Source: Galbibacter sp038433465 (GTDB lineage Bacteria; Bacteroidota; Bacteroidia; Flavobacteriales; Flavobacteriaceae). Taken from it: a DNA stretch of 64,000 nt. Positions 17,782 through 26,425 of this stretch are shown in pieces. A model generated the notes under the pieces. The model made no database searches, was not told the DNA's origin, and worked only from the letters and a program-made list of their open reading frames with translations. How positions within the stretch are numbered: position 1 is the first letter of the stretch; each line of letters opens with the position of its first letter. The translations under genes were made by a program, and so were the position numbers. The stretch covers positions 1 through 64,000 of the forward strand of contig NZ_JAESVF010000007.1 of the NCBI RefSeq assembly GCF_038433465.1, in the 5' to 3' direction.

Positions 17782-18540
17782 TTAGTTCGATTTTTTCAAT
17801 TCTTCTCGAACATCTAAGTAAAAGCCGTTAAAATCTGGATGCATAAAAACATAGGTTGCGTTTCCTCCGTTTGCTTTAGTAGAAGTTTCTATACGTTGTG
17901 GGGCAACTTGAAACTCGTCTTGTAAAATTTGAGCAATCGCTGTAGCTCTTTGGCTGTTAACACTCCAATCTTCGCCAGCACTTTGTATAGTTACGTTTAA
18001 CGATTGGTATTTGTTAACTGTAGCCGAAATACGGTTTATAAAATCTTTGGCGCCTGCTTCAACAGTGGCGCTTCCTTGTTTGTTTCCGTATAAAAAAGCA
18101 TTGTCCATTTTTACAATAATAGCACCTTTCTCAACGCCAATTTGTGCATTTTCACCTAAAGTCTTTTTAAGGTCGGTGATTACCAAAATAGCGATAGAAT
18201 CTTGCGCGCTAAAAGTATCTCTAATGCCTTTAATTTGCTTTTCTCTTTTGCGTAAAGCTTCCAACGTACGGCTAATACTGTTTGATTGTTGTGCAGAAGT
18301 CGATAAAAAGTTGTTCATGTTATCGAGCAATCCTTGATTGGTTTCTTCAAGCTGACTTACTTGCGATTCCAAACTTTTAATTCTGTTTTGAGCAACAGTT
18401 AAATCGGCTTCGGTTTGTTTTAAAACCTTTAATTGTTCATTTAACGTTGCTACTTTTTCTTTTAATTCTTTCTTACTTTGTGCAGTAAGGGGGCCAATTG
18501 TTACTACCAATAAAACCAAAATAGTGGTAAAAGTTCTCAT
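17782..18540 (-). CDS. OmpA-family periplasmic coiled-coil protein
   Basis: 252 residues from the ATG at 18540; the frame extends to a GTG at 18576, but the ATG gives a proper signal peptide (MRTFTTILVLLVVTIGPLTAQS). A long coiled coil follows (about residues 20-110), then an OmpA C-terminal domain (about 125-245) with the conserved SVNSQRATAIAQIL helix that binds peptidoglycan in this family. The protein probably links the cell wall to the outer membrane or to a partner. It is a single-gene transcript with a strong terminator. Confidence 0.85.
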   Translation of the reverse strand: MRTFTTILVLLVVTIGPLTAQSKKELKEKVATLNEQLKVLKQTEADLTVAQNRIKSLESQVSQLEETNQGLLDNMNNFLSTSAQQSNSISRTLEALRKREKQIKGIRDTFSAQDSIAILVITDLKKTLGENAQIGVEKGAIIVKMDNAFLYGNKQGSATVEAGAKDFINRISATVNKYQSLNVTIQSAGEDWSVNSQRATAIAQILQDEFQVAPQRIETSTKANGGNATYVFMHPDFNGFYLDVREELKKSN

Positions 18541-18742
18541 TATATTAAGCTTCAATATTATTTTAAAATGCAGCACAAGATATTATTTTTTCAGAAAACA
18601 GCATAAACTTGCTGGCAAAGCTTTCAAAATTATATTATTTGTATTGTAGGTAACAATTACTAGATTTTTGTTGATTGAAATGTAACTTTTTAAACTGTTT
18701 TCGATAAATTTTTAATTTTTCAGAAAAAAAATCCATTTCAAG

Positions 18743-18774
18743 TTGCATATGTTTTTTTTAATGACTTAAATTTG
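18743..18774 (+). promoter_or_regulatory. Promoter of the histidine operon
   Basis: TAAATTTG at 18767-18774 is an exact -7 box, with a TTG at 18743-18745 as a possible -33 element 21 bases before it (slightly long). The predicted start near 18779 leaves about 15 bases before the leader peptide ATG. Confidence 0.6.
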
Positions 18775-18794
18775 TAGAAGACAAAACACAAAAA

Positions 18795-18851
18795 ATGACA
18801 TTTATTACATTACATCATCATCATTTTCATACTTGCGCTCAGGCGAGGTGA
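18795..18851 (+). CDS. hisL: His operon leader peptide with five histidine codons
   Basis: A short ORF, MTFITLHHHHFHTCAQAR, with five His codons (CAT) in six consecutive positions 7-12. It lies between the operon promoter and an intrinsic terminator, directly upstream of hisG. This is the arrangement of a ribosome-mediated attenuator: with scarce charged tRNA-His the ribosome would stall on the His run and the downstream RNA would fold so as to prevent termination. A small hairpin can form over the 3' part (about 18832-18848). The peptide itself needs no function. Expression and attenuation are inferred, not shown. Confidence 0.8.
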   Translation: MTFITLHHHHFHTCAQAR

Positions 18852-18881
18852 GAATGTTATGTGTAATTTTAAGCATAATTT

Positions 18882-18915
18882 AAAAACCCGTTTGAGTAAT
18901 CAAGCGGGTTTTTTT
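18882..18915 (+). terminator. Attenuator terminator of the his operon
   Basis: Left arm AAACCCGTTTGA and right arm TCAAGCGGGTTT around a GTAA loop, with one G-U pair, followed by a T run. It ends 50 bases before hisG and follows the leader peptide, so it would cut transcription when histidine is plentiful. Confidence 0.85.
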
Positions 18916-18965
18916 ATTGATGAATTTTAAAAAGACAACCAAAATTTTAAAGTATATTTTTTAGC

Positions 18966-19829
18966 ATGGAAGAAAGAAAAATTAAAATAGCTATTCAAAA
19001 ATCGGGGAGACTCAACGAAGATTCTCTACGGATTTTAAAAGATTGCGGTATTTCGATTGATAACGGAATCGACCAGTTGAAGGCGTCTGCAAGAAATTTT
19101 CCTTTGGAAGTAATGTATCTTCGTAATGGCGATATTCCACAATACCTACGTGATGGAGTCGTGGATTTGGCAATTGTTGGCGAGAATCTATTAATTGAAA
19201 AAGGAAAAGATTTACAGATTATTGAAAAACTAGGTTTCTCGAAATGTAAAGTGTCGTTGGCAGTTCCAAAAAACGCCGAATTTACGTCGGTTAAAGATTT
19301 GGAGGGAAAACGCATTGCTACTTCGTACCCAAATACGGTAAACGAATTTTTACAGCGGGAACGCATCAATGCTGAATTACATATCATTAACGGTTCGGTT
19401 GAAATTGCTCCAAATATCGGTTTGGCAGATGCTATTGTGGATATTGTTTCCAGTGGAAGCACCTTGTTTAAAAATAATTTAAAAGAAGTTATTTCAATTT
19501 TAAATAGCGAAGCTGTATTGGTAGGTTCACCGCAATTGGATGATGAAATTAGACCAATTGTAGAGAAATTAAAATTCAGAATACAATCGGTTTTAAAAGC
19601 CCGCGATTCGAAATATGTACTGCTAAATGCACCAAACGATAAAATTGATAAAATTATAGCCTTGCTTCCAGGAATGCGAAGCCCAACAGTATTGCCTTTG
19701 GCAGAAGAGGGTTGGAGTTCTATCCATACGGTTATCAATAAAGATAGATTCTGGGAAGTGATAGACGAGTTGAAATTAGCTGGAGCTGAAGGAATTTTGG
19801 TGTGTCCTATTGAAAAAATGGTGTTATAA
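18966..19829 (+). CDS. hisG: ATP phosphoribosyltransferase HisG (long form)
   Basis: 287 residues, the long form with a regulatory C-terminal domain (about 210-287), so no separate HisZ is needed. The N-terminal catalytic domain carries KSGRLNEDS near residue 12 and the PRPP-binding loop in IVDIVSSGSTLFKNN (about 158-172). It condenses ATP with PRPP as the first and feedback-inhibited step of histidine synthesis. It is the first gene after the attenuator, and hisD follows after 11 bases. Confidence 0.96.
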   Translation: MEERKIKIAIQKSGRLNEDSLRILKDCGISIDNGIDQLKASARNFPLEVMYLRNGDIPQYLRDGVVDLAIVGENLLIEKGKDLQIIEKLGFSKCKVSLAVPKNAEFTSVKDLEGKRIATSYPNTVNEFLQRERINAELHIINGSVEIAPNIGLADAIVDIVSSGSTLFKNNLKEVISILNSEAVLVGSPQLDDEIRPIVEKLKFRIQSVLKARDSKYVLLNAPNDKIDKIIALLPGMRSPTVLPLAEEGWSSIHTVINKDRFWEVIDELKLAGAEGILVCPIEKMVL

Positions 19830-19840
19830 ATTAGAAGAAG

Positions 19841-21130
19841 ATGAAAAAAATATACAATCCGAAACGAGATACTTGGGAAGCAATTTTACAGCGTCCCACA
19901 CAAACAATCGACGATATTGAAGCTACCGTAAACGAAGTTTTTGTTGAAGTGCAGCAAAAAGGAGATGCGGCTATAAAAAAGTACACCAGTTTATTTGACG
20001 GTGTAAATTTGGATACAAACATTGTTTCAAAGGAAGAGATAAACGAAGCTTTTTCAAGCGTTTCAGATGATTTAAAAGCGGCTATTCAAGTAGCTAAACA
20101 GAACATTACAAAATTTCACACAGCTCAAAAAACAACACAAGTAAAAGTCGAAACTGTAAATGGGGTTTCTTGTTGGCAAGAAAAACGTCCTATTGAAAAA
20201 GTAGGATTGTATATTCCAGGAGGTACAGCGCCTTTGTTTTCTACAATTTTGATGTTGGCAGTGCCTGCTCAAATTGCAGGTTGTAAAGAGGTTATTTTGT
20301 GCACGCCACCCAATAAAGAGGGCAAAGTTAATCCGGCTATTTTATACACGGCGGCACTTTGCGGGGTGGATACGATTTATAAAGTAGGAGGGATTCAGGC
20401 AATTGCGGCTATGACTTTTGGTACCGAAACAATTTCTAAAGTGTATAAAATTTTCGGGCCAGGAAATCAATTTGTAACCGTTGCAAAACAGTTGGCAACT
20501 CGTTACAATGTAGCGATCGATATGCCTGCGGGACCATCAGAGCTTTTAGTGGTTGCCGACGAAACTGCAAATGCTTCCTATGTTGCTTCCGATTTACTTT
20601 CTCAAGCCGAACACGGAGTGGATAGTCAGGTTGTTTTGGTGTCAACTTCCGAAGATTTAATCGATGCTGTTTCCGAAGAAATTGAAAAACAAATTACATT
20701 ACTTCCAAGGGTTGAAATTGCTAAAAAGGCAATGGAAAACTCTCGTTTTATCTTAGTGAAAAATGATACTGAAGCTTTAGCCTTGATTAATCAATACGGT
20801 CCAGAACATTTTATTGTGGTAACGAGCAATGAAGATTTTTACGTGCAAGGAGTTACCAATGCGGGCTCGGTTTTTATTGGAGATTACACTCCTGAAAGTG
20901 CTGGAGATTATGCTTCTGGAACCAATCATACATTACCAACTAATGGTTATGCTAAACAGTACAGCGGTGTAAATTTGGATAGTTTTACGAAGAGTATGAC
21001 GTTTCAAAAAATTACTGCTGAAGGAATTAAAACCATCGGTCCTTCCATAGAACTTATGGCAGAGGCAGAGGGGTTGCAAGCTCACAAGAACGCGGTAACT
21101 TTACGTTTAAACGATTTAAAAGCAGAGTAA
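19841..21130 (+). CDS. hisD: Histidinol dehydrogenase HisD
   Basis: 429 residues, normal length. Family segments are clear: the YIPGGTAPLFSTILM nucleotide-binding stretch, KIFGPGNQFVT, DMPAGPSELLV, SQAEHG with its zinc-binding residues, and ASGTNHTLPT near the C-terminus. The enzyme oxidises histidinol to histidine in two NAD-dependent steps. Its stop codon shares one base with the hisC start codon, so translation is coupled. Confidence 0.97.
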   Translation: MKKIYNPKRDTWEAILQRPTQTIDDIEATVNEVFVEVQQKGDAAIKKYTSLFDGVNLDTNIVSKEEINEAFSSVSDDLKAAIQVAKQNITKFHTAQKTTQVKVETVNGVSCWQEKRPIEKVGLYIPGGTAPLFSTILMLAVPAQIAGCKEVILCTPPNKEGKVNPAILYTAALCGVDTIYKVGGIQAIAAMTFGTETISKVYKIFGPGNQFVTVAKQLATRYNVAIDMPAGPSELLVVADETANASYVASDLLSQAEHGVDSQVVLVSTSEDLIDAVSEEIEKQITLLPRVEIAKKAMENSRFILVKNDTEALALINQYGPEHFIVVTSNEDFYVQGVTNAGSVFIGDYTPESAGDYASGTNHTLPTNGYAKQYSGVNLDSFTKSMTFQKITAEGIKTIGPSIELMAEAEGLQAHKNAVTLRLNDLKAE

Positions 21131-22170
21131 TGGCATTCGAAATAGATAAATTGGTACGTACCAACGTAAAGAAGTTAAAGCCGTATTCGTCTGCTAGAGA
21201 CGAATTCAAGGATTTTGATAAAGAAATGGTGTTTCTAGATGCCAATGAAAATCCGTTTAACAACGGGGTGAATAGGTATCCAGATCCTCAACAGCGCTCT
21301 TTGAAAGATGTTTTGGCTTCTAAGCAACAACTAAGTCCTGCTCAGGTTTTACTGGGAAACGGTAGTGATGAAGTGTTAGATCTTATTTTTAGAGCTTTTT
21401 GTGAGCCTAAAATTGATAATGTAATAACCTTACCACCGACCTACGGAATGTATAAAGTACTTGCTGAAACGAACGATGTTGCAAATAGAGAAGTGCTTTT
21501 AACGAACGATTTTGAGCCGAACGTAACAGATATTCTTAAAACTGCAGATAGTAAGTCGAAGCTTCTGTTTTTGTGTTCTCCAAATAATCCGACGGGAAAT
21601 ATATTTAAAGCAGAAACTATTGTTCAGCTTCTTGAAAATTTCCAAGGACTTGTGGTGATCGATGAGGCGTATATAGATTTTGCAACTGCTCCAAGTTGGA
21701 CAGAAAAGTTAACCGATTATCCAAATTTGATTGTTACGCAAACATTGTCAAAAGCCTACGGATTAGCTGGAATTCGATTGGGAATTTGTTATGCTTCGGA
21801 AGAAATAATTTCAGTTTTAAATAAAATTAAACCTCCATATAATGTGAACGAGCTTACACAAAAAAGAGCGTTAGAAAGAGTGTTGGATTTTAGAGGTGTT
21901 AAAAACGAAATAAACTCTATATTAGAAGAAAGAGATTTATTATTTAAAGAATTACTTCAAGTAGTTTTCGTGAAAAAAGTTTACACTTCGAATGCTAATT
22001 TTGTGCTTGTAAAGGTAGATGATGCGAATGCTAGGTATCAAGAATTATTGGAAAAAGGAATTGTAATTCGCAATCGATCGACACAGCCACTTTGTGAAAA
22101 TACATTGCGATTTACCGTGGGTACTTCATCAGAAAATAAAAAACTAATTAAAGCTTTAAAAGAATTATAA
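21130..22170 (+). CDS. hisC: Histidinol-phosphate aminotransferase HisC
   Basis: 346 residues, fold type I PLP enzyme. Substrate loop LDANENPF near the N-terminus, CSPNNPTGN (149-157), VIDEAYIDF and the PLP lysine K208 in TLSKAYGLAGIRLG. It converts imidazole-acetol phosphate to histidinol phosphate with glutamate. Its first and last bases overlap hisD and hisB by one base, a tight translational relay. Confidence 0.97.
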   Translation: MAFEIDKLVRTNVKKLKPYSSARDEFKDFDKEMVFLDANENPFNNGVNRYPDPQQRSLKDVLASKQQLSPAQVLLGNGSDEVLDLIFRAFCEPKIDNVITLPPTYGMYKVLAETNDVANREVLLTNDFEPNVTDILKTADSKSKLLFLCSPNNPTGNIFKAETIVQLLENFQGLVVIDEAYIDFATAPSWTEKLTDYPNLIVTQTLSKAYGLAGIRLGICYASEEIISVLNKIKPPYNVNELTQKRALERVLDFRGVKNEINSILEERDLLFKELLQVVFVKKVYTSNANFVLVKVDDANARYQELLEKGIVIRNRSTQPLCENTLRFTVGTSSENKKLIKALKEL

Positions 22171-23306
22171 TGGCAAAAAAAGTATTGTTTATAGATAGAG
22201 ATGGTACGCTGATAAAAGAGCCTGCAGATGAGCAGATCGATGCTTTTGAAAAACTCGATTTTTATCCAGAGGCGTTTACGTACATGAAAAAAATTGCGCA
22301 GGAGTTTGATTACGAATTGGTGATGATAACCAATCAAGACGGACTTGGAACGGATGTGTATCCTGAGAATACTTTTTGGCCTGTTCATAATTTTGTGATG
22401 CGAGCTTTTAAAAATGAAGGTGTTGTGTTTGATGAAGTTTTTATTGATCGAACTTTCGCAAAAGACAATGCGCCAACTCGAAAACCAAATACAGGTTTGT
22501 TAACAAAGTATTTTTCTGAGGAATACGATTTGGCAAATTCTTACGTAATTGGCGATAGGTTGACAGATGTGGAGTTGGCTAAAAACCTAGGCGCAAATGC
22601 TGTTTTTATTAATGATGAAAGTTATTTGGGAGTAGATGAAGTTTCGGTGCAACGAAATGAGTTAGATGCTTTTATTGGTTTAGAAACCGCGAGTTGGAAG
22701 GCTATTTATGAGTTTTTAAAGTTAGACAATCGAGTAGCTACTATTGAGCGTAAAACCAATGAAACCGATATTTCAATTGAGTTAAACCTTGATGGCACAG
22801 GAAGGAGTGAGATTGAAACAGGTTTAGCTTTTTTTGATCATATGTTGGATCAGATTGCGCGTCACGGACAAATGGATTTGAAAATCAAAGTAAATGGTGA
22901 TTTAGAAGTAGACGAGCATCACACGATTGAAGATACTGCAATTGCGCTTGGAGAGGTTTTTGCGAAAGCATTAGGGAATAAATTAGGAATTGAGCGCTAC
23001 GGATTTTGTTTGCCAATGGACGATTGTTTGGCGCAAGTAGCGATAGATTTTGGCGGTAGAAATTGGTTGGTTTGGGAAGCCGATTTTAAAAGAGAAATGA
23101 TAGGGCAGATGCCAACAGAAATGTTTTATCACTTTTTTAAATCGTTTACAGATGGCGCAAAAGCAAATTTAAATATCAAAGCAGAAGGGGTAAATGAGCA
23201 TCATAAAATTGAGGCTATTTTTAAAGCTTTTGCAAAAGCTATTAAAGTTGCAGTGAAAAGAGATGCTGAAAAAATGATCCTTCCATCTACTAAAGGAATG
23301 CTTTAA
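22170..23306 (+). CDS. hisB: Bifunctional HisB: histidinol phosphatase and imidazoleglycerol-phosphate dehydratase
   Basis: 378 residues in two domains. Residues 1-165 are a HAD phosphatase with D9 and D11 in FIDRDGTL, a later lysine-containing segment and the GDRLTDVE acidic motif. Residues 190-378 are the IGP dehydratase, with manganese motifs DEHHTIEDTAIALGE and NEHHKIEAIFKAFAKA and SFDH-like FFDHMLDQIARHG. The fused form performs the sixth and eighth steps of the pathway, like E. coli HisB. It is followed by the only sizeable gap inside the operon (97 bases). Confidence 0.97.
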   Translation: MAKKVLFIDRDGTLIKEPADEQIDAFEKLDFYPEAFTYMKKIAQEFDYELVMITNQDGLGTDVYPENTFWPVHNFVMRAFKNEGVVFDEVFIDRTFAKDNAPTRKPNTGLLTKYFSEEYDLANSYVIGDRLTDVELAKNLGANAVFINDESYLGVDEVSVQRNELDAFIGLETASWKAIYEFLKLDNRVATIERKTNETDISIELNLDGTGRSEIETGLAFFDHMLDQIARHGQMDLKIKVNGDLEVDEHHTIEDTAIALGEVFAKALGNKLGIERYGFCLPMDDCLAQVAIDFGGRNWLVWEADFKREMIGQMPTEMFYHFFKSFTDGAKANLNIKAEGVNEHHKIEAIFKAFAKAIKVAVKRDAEKMILPSTKGML

Positions 23307-23403
23307 CAAATGTAATTTAAATATTTGATTATTAATTTTTTAAAAAATCAATATAAATAAAATCTATAATGGTTTTTTAGCTAAAAAGTTTTAAAAAATA
23401 AAA

Positions 23404-23997
23404 GTGAAGATAGTAATTATAGATTACGGAGCAGGAAATATTCAGAGTATAAAATTTGCTTTTCAACGCATAGGAATTACACCGATTTTGTCGGATCAAG
23501 CTGAAGAAATTTTAAAGGCAGATAAAGTAATTTTTCCAGGAGTTGGAGAAGCAAGTAGCGCCATGGAAAAATTAAAATCGACTGGTTTGGATGTTTTAAT
23601 TCCGAAGTTAACACAACCCGTTTTAGGAATTTGTTTAGGAATGCAATTGATGTGTACTTCTTCAGAAGAAGGAGCAACCAAAGGGCTCGGTATTTTTGAT
23701 GTGGAAGTTAAAAAGTTTGACGCTACTGTGAAAGTTCCGCAAATTGGTTGGAATCAAATTAAAGACTTGAAATCGGCTTTGTTTGATGGTATTTCAGAAA
23801 ATGAATATATGTATTTGGTGCATAGTTATTACGCTCCTCTATGTGCAGAAACCATCGCAACTACGAATTATCAGCTAGATTATTCATCAGCATTACAAAA
23901 AAATAATTTCTACGGAACTCAGTTTCATCCAGAAAAAAGTAGTTTGGCTGGACAACGAGTGTTGGAGAACTTTTTAAAGTTAGATGTACAAGGTTAA
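23404..23997 (+). CDS. hisH: HisH: glutamine amidotransferase subunit of imidazoleglycerol-phosphate synthase
   Basis: 197 residues, class I amidotransferase. The catalytic triad is C77 in GICLGMQL, H175 and E177 in FHPEKSS. It supplies ammonia through a tunnel to HisF. The start is a GTG at 23404; no ATG is closer to the family N-terminus (MKIVIIDYGAGN). A 97-base AT-rich gap precedes it; the best match to a -7 box there has one mismatch, so an internal promoter is possible but unproven. Confidence 0.96.
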   Translation: MKIVIIDYGAGNIQSIKFAFQRIGITPILSDQAEEILKADKVIFPGVGEASSAMEKLKSTGLDVLIPKLTQPVLGICLGMQLMCTSSEEGATKGLGIFDVEVKKFDATVKVPQIGWNQIKDLKSALFDGISENEYMYLVHSYYAPLCAETIATTNYQLDYSSALQKNNFYGTQFHPEKSSLAGQRVLENFLKLDVQG

Positions 23998-24051
23998 AGC
24001 TACAATGCTTTACTTCGTACTTCTAACTTCTAATTTTTAACTTATTTTATA

Positions 24052-24780
24052 ATGAGAATTATACCTGCAATAGATATTATCGACGGAAAGTGTGTACGGC
24101 TTTCAAAAGGGGATTATAACACAAAAAAAATATATAACGAACACCCTTTGGAGGTTGCAAAGGAGTTTGAAGCGCATGGGATTGAGTATCTTCATTTGGT
24201 AGATCTTGATGGTGCGAAAAGCAAGCATATTGTAAACTACAAGGTGTTGGAAGCCATTGCTACCAAAACAAGTTTAAAAATCGATTTTGGAGGCGGTTTA
24301 AAATCGGATGACGATTTGCGAATAGCCTTTGAAAGCGGAGCGAAACAAGTTACTGGCGGAAGTATTGCGGTTAAAAATCCAACTGTTTTTGAGCAGTGGA
24401 TTGCAAGCTACGGAAATGATAAAATTATATTGGGTGCCGATGCTGATAATGAAAAAGTCGCTGTTTCAGGGTGGCAGGAAGCATCTACGGAAGAATTATT
24501 ACCTTTTATCTCGAAATACCTTCAGAAAGGAATAGAATACGTAATTTGTACCGATATAAGTAAAGATGGAATGTTACAAGGTCCTTCGTTTGCTTTGTAT
24601 AAACGAATTGTAGAAAATTCAGAAAAAATAAAATTAATAGCCTCTGGAGGGATTTCAAGCTTTGACGAGTTGCCAAAGTTAGCCGAAATAGGCTGTGAAG
24701 GAACTATTATCGGAAAGGCAATTTATGAAGGTCGAATTTCGTTAAAACAACTAGAAAATTATATTTTAAATTCAAACTAA
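24052..24780 (+). CDS. hisA: HisA: ProFAR isomerase
   Basis: 242 residues, a TIM barrel homologous to HisF. Catalytic acids are D8 in IPAIDIIDG and the aspartate of CTDISKDGM (about residue 166). It opens the ribose ring of the fourth pathway intermediate. The last base of its stop is shared with the start of the small PhnA-like gene rather than with hisF directly. Confidence 0.96.
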   Translation: MRIIPAIDIIDGKCVRLSKGDYNTKKIYNEHPLEVAKEFEAHGIEYLHLVDLDGAKSKHIVNYKVLEAIATKTSLKIDFGGGLKSDDDLRIAFESGAKQVTGGSIAVKNPTVFEQWIASYGNDKIILGADADNEKVAVSGWQEASTEELLPFISKYLQKGIEYVICTDISKDGMLQGPSFALYKRIVENSEKIKLIASGGISSFDELPKLAEIGCEGTIIGKAIYEGRISLKQLENYILNSN

Positions 24781-24989
24781 TGGAAGTAAAAGATAGTAAT
24801 GGAAATGTATTGAACGATGGCGATTCGGTACACGTAGTAAAAGATTTAAAAGTAAAAGGGATGTCGAAAACTCTAAAGCGCGGAAATGTAATTAAAAACA
24901 TTCGATTAACGGGTTCGTCAGACGAGGTGGAATGCCGTGTTGGTAAAAGCACCATTGTTTTAAAAACACAATATTTAAAGAAAGCCTAA
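24780..24989 (+). CDS. Small PhnA-like (YjdM C-terminal) protein
   Basis: 69 residues matching the C-terminal domain of PhnA/YjdM proteins (MEVKDSNGNVLNDGDSV, RGNVIKNIRL, KTQYLKKA), a small SH3-like beta barrel. The N-terminal zinc ribbon of full-length PhnA is absent. Database names refer to alkylphosphonate use, but a role there is not established. It is embedded in the his operon with one-base overlaps on both sides (hisA and hisF), so it is translated in the same relay. Its link to histidine is unknown. Confidence 0.85.
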   Translation: MEVKDSNGNVLNDGDSVHVVKDLKVKGMSKTLKRGNVIKNIRLTGSSDEVECRVGKSTIVLKTQYLKKA

Positions 24990-25744
24990 TGCTTACAAAA
25001 CGAATTATTCCTTGTTTGGATATTAAGAACGGACGCACGGTTAAAGGCGTTAATTTTGTCGATTTACGTGACGCAGGAGACCCTGTTGAGTTGGCTAAAA
25101 TTTATGCTGAAAACGGTGCGGATGAATTGGTTTTTCTAGATATTTCAGCAACTGAAGAACGTCGGAAAACATTAATCGATTTAGTACTTCGCGTAGCAGA
25201 ACATGTAAATATTCCGTTTACAGTGGGTGGCGGAATTTCAGCGGTTGAGGATGTAGATGTACTGTTAAAGTCGGGTGCCGATAAAGTTTCGATAAATTCT
25301 TCCGCAGTTAAAAATCCGCAATTAATCAACGATTTATCAGCAAAATTTGGGAGTCAATGTGTAGTAGTAGCCATCGACGCAAAGCAAATTGATGGGCAAT
25401 GGAAGGTGCATTTGGTTGGTGGGAAAGTTCCAACTGAAATCGATTTGTTTGAATGGGCAAAAGAAGTAGAAAGTAGAGGGGCAGGAGAGATTTTGTTTAC
25501 ATCGATGGATAACGACGGAACTAAAGATGGATTTGCAAATGAAGCTTTGGCAAAATTGTCTTCGCTTGTGAATATTCCAATTATTGCTTCTGGTGGTGCT
25601 GGAAAAATAGCGCATTTCACGGACACTTTTATTGATGGAAAAGCAGACGCCGCCTTGGCAGCCAGTGTTTTTCATTTTAAAGAAATTGAAATTAACGACC
25701 TAAAAGAAGTATTAAAAAGTAAAGAAATTCCTGTTCGCTTGTAA
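24989..25744 (+). CDS. hisF: HisF: cyclase subunit of imidazoleglycerol-phosphate synthase
   Basis: 251 residues, a TIM barrel with the two catalytic aspartates in PCLDIKNG (D11) and VAIDAKQ (about D130). It uses HisH ammonia to close the imidazole ring, releasing AICAR to purine synthesis. The start overlaps the stop of the PhnA-like gene by one base, and hisI follows after 19 bases. Confidence 0.97.
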   Translation: MLTKRIIPCLDIKNGRTVKGVNFVDLRDAGDPVELAKIYAENGADELVFLDISATEERRKTLIDLVLRVAEHVNIPFTVGGGISAVEDVDVLLKSGADKVSINSSAVKNPQLINDLSAKFGSQCVVVAIDAKQIDGQWKVHLVGGKVPTEIDLFEWAKEVESRGAGEILFTSMDNDGTKDGFANEALAKLSSLVNIPIIASGGAGKIAHFTDTFIDGKADAALAASVFHFKEIEINDLKEVLKSKEIPVRL

Positions 25745-25763
25745 GCGTATAAAAACTAATAAA

Positions 25764-26360
25764 ATGGAAATAGATTTTAATAAAAATAACGACAGCTTAG
25801 TTCCTGCAATTATTCAAGATGCAACCACACAAAAGGTTTTGATGCTTGGGTATATGAATGAGGAAGCTTATACCAAAACCATAGAAACGAATAAGGTTAC
25901 TTTTTACAGTCGTACCAAACAGCGTTTATGGACAAAAGGCGAAGAGAGTGGTAATTTTTTAAGACTGATAAATATAAAGGTTGATTGCGATAATGATACA
26001 CTTTTGGTGCAAGTAGACCCTGTGGGGCCAGTTTGTCATAAAGGAACTGATACGTGTTGGGAAGAAGCAAACGAAGCTAACTTCGGATTTTTATCACGTT
26101 TGGAAAATATTATTACGGACCGAAAAGATAACCCAGAAAATGAGCAAAGTTATGTGGCTACTCTTTTTAGAAGTGGAATTAATAAAATTGCGCAAAAAGT
26201 AGGGGAAGAGGCTGTAGAAACTGTTATCGAAGCCAAAGACGACAATCAAGATTTGTTTTTAAATGAAAGTGCCGATTTACTTTTTCATTACTTAATTCTT
26301 CTTCAAGCAAAAGGTTTTAAATTGAAAGATGTTACTAAAATATTAGAAAAACGTCATTAA
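25764..26360 (+). CDS. hisI: HisI (HisIE): bifunctional PR-AMP cyclohydrolase / PR-ATP pyrophosphohydrolase
   Basis: 198 residues. Residues 1-105 are the cyclohydrolase with the zinc-site motifs VDCDNDTLLVQ and CHKGTDTCW; residues 110-198 are the MazG-like pyrophosphohydrolase with SGINKIAQKVGEEAVETVIEAKD and ESADLLFHYL. It performs the second and third steps. It is the last gene of the operon; no clear terminator hairpin was seen before corA. Confidence 0.96.
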   Translation: MEIDFNKNNDSLVPAIIQDATTQKVLMLGYMNEEAYTKTIETNKVTFYSRTKQRLWTKGEESGNFLRLINIKVDCDNDTLLVQVDPVGPVCHKGTDTCWEEANEANFGFLSRLENIITDRKDNPENEQSYVATLFRSGINKIAQKVGEEAVETVIEAKDDNQDLFLNESADLLFHYLILLQAKGFKLKDVTKILEKRH

Positions 26361-26425
26361 TCTTCTGAAGCTATAATCTTCTTTTATTTCTATTGCCTAT
26401 ATTTATAAATATTCAATTTTAATGT

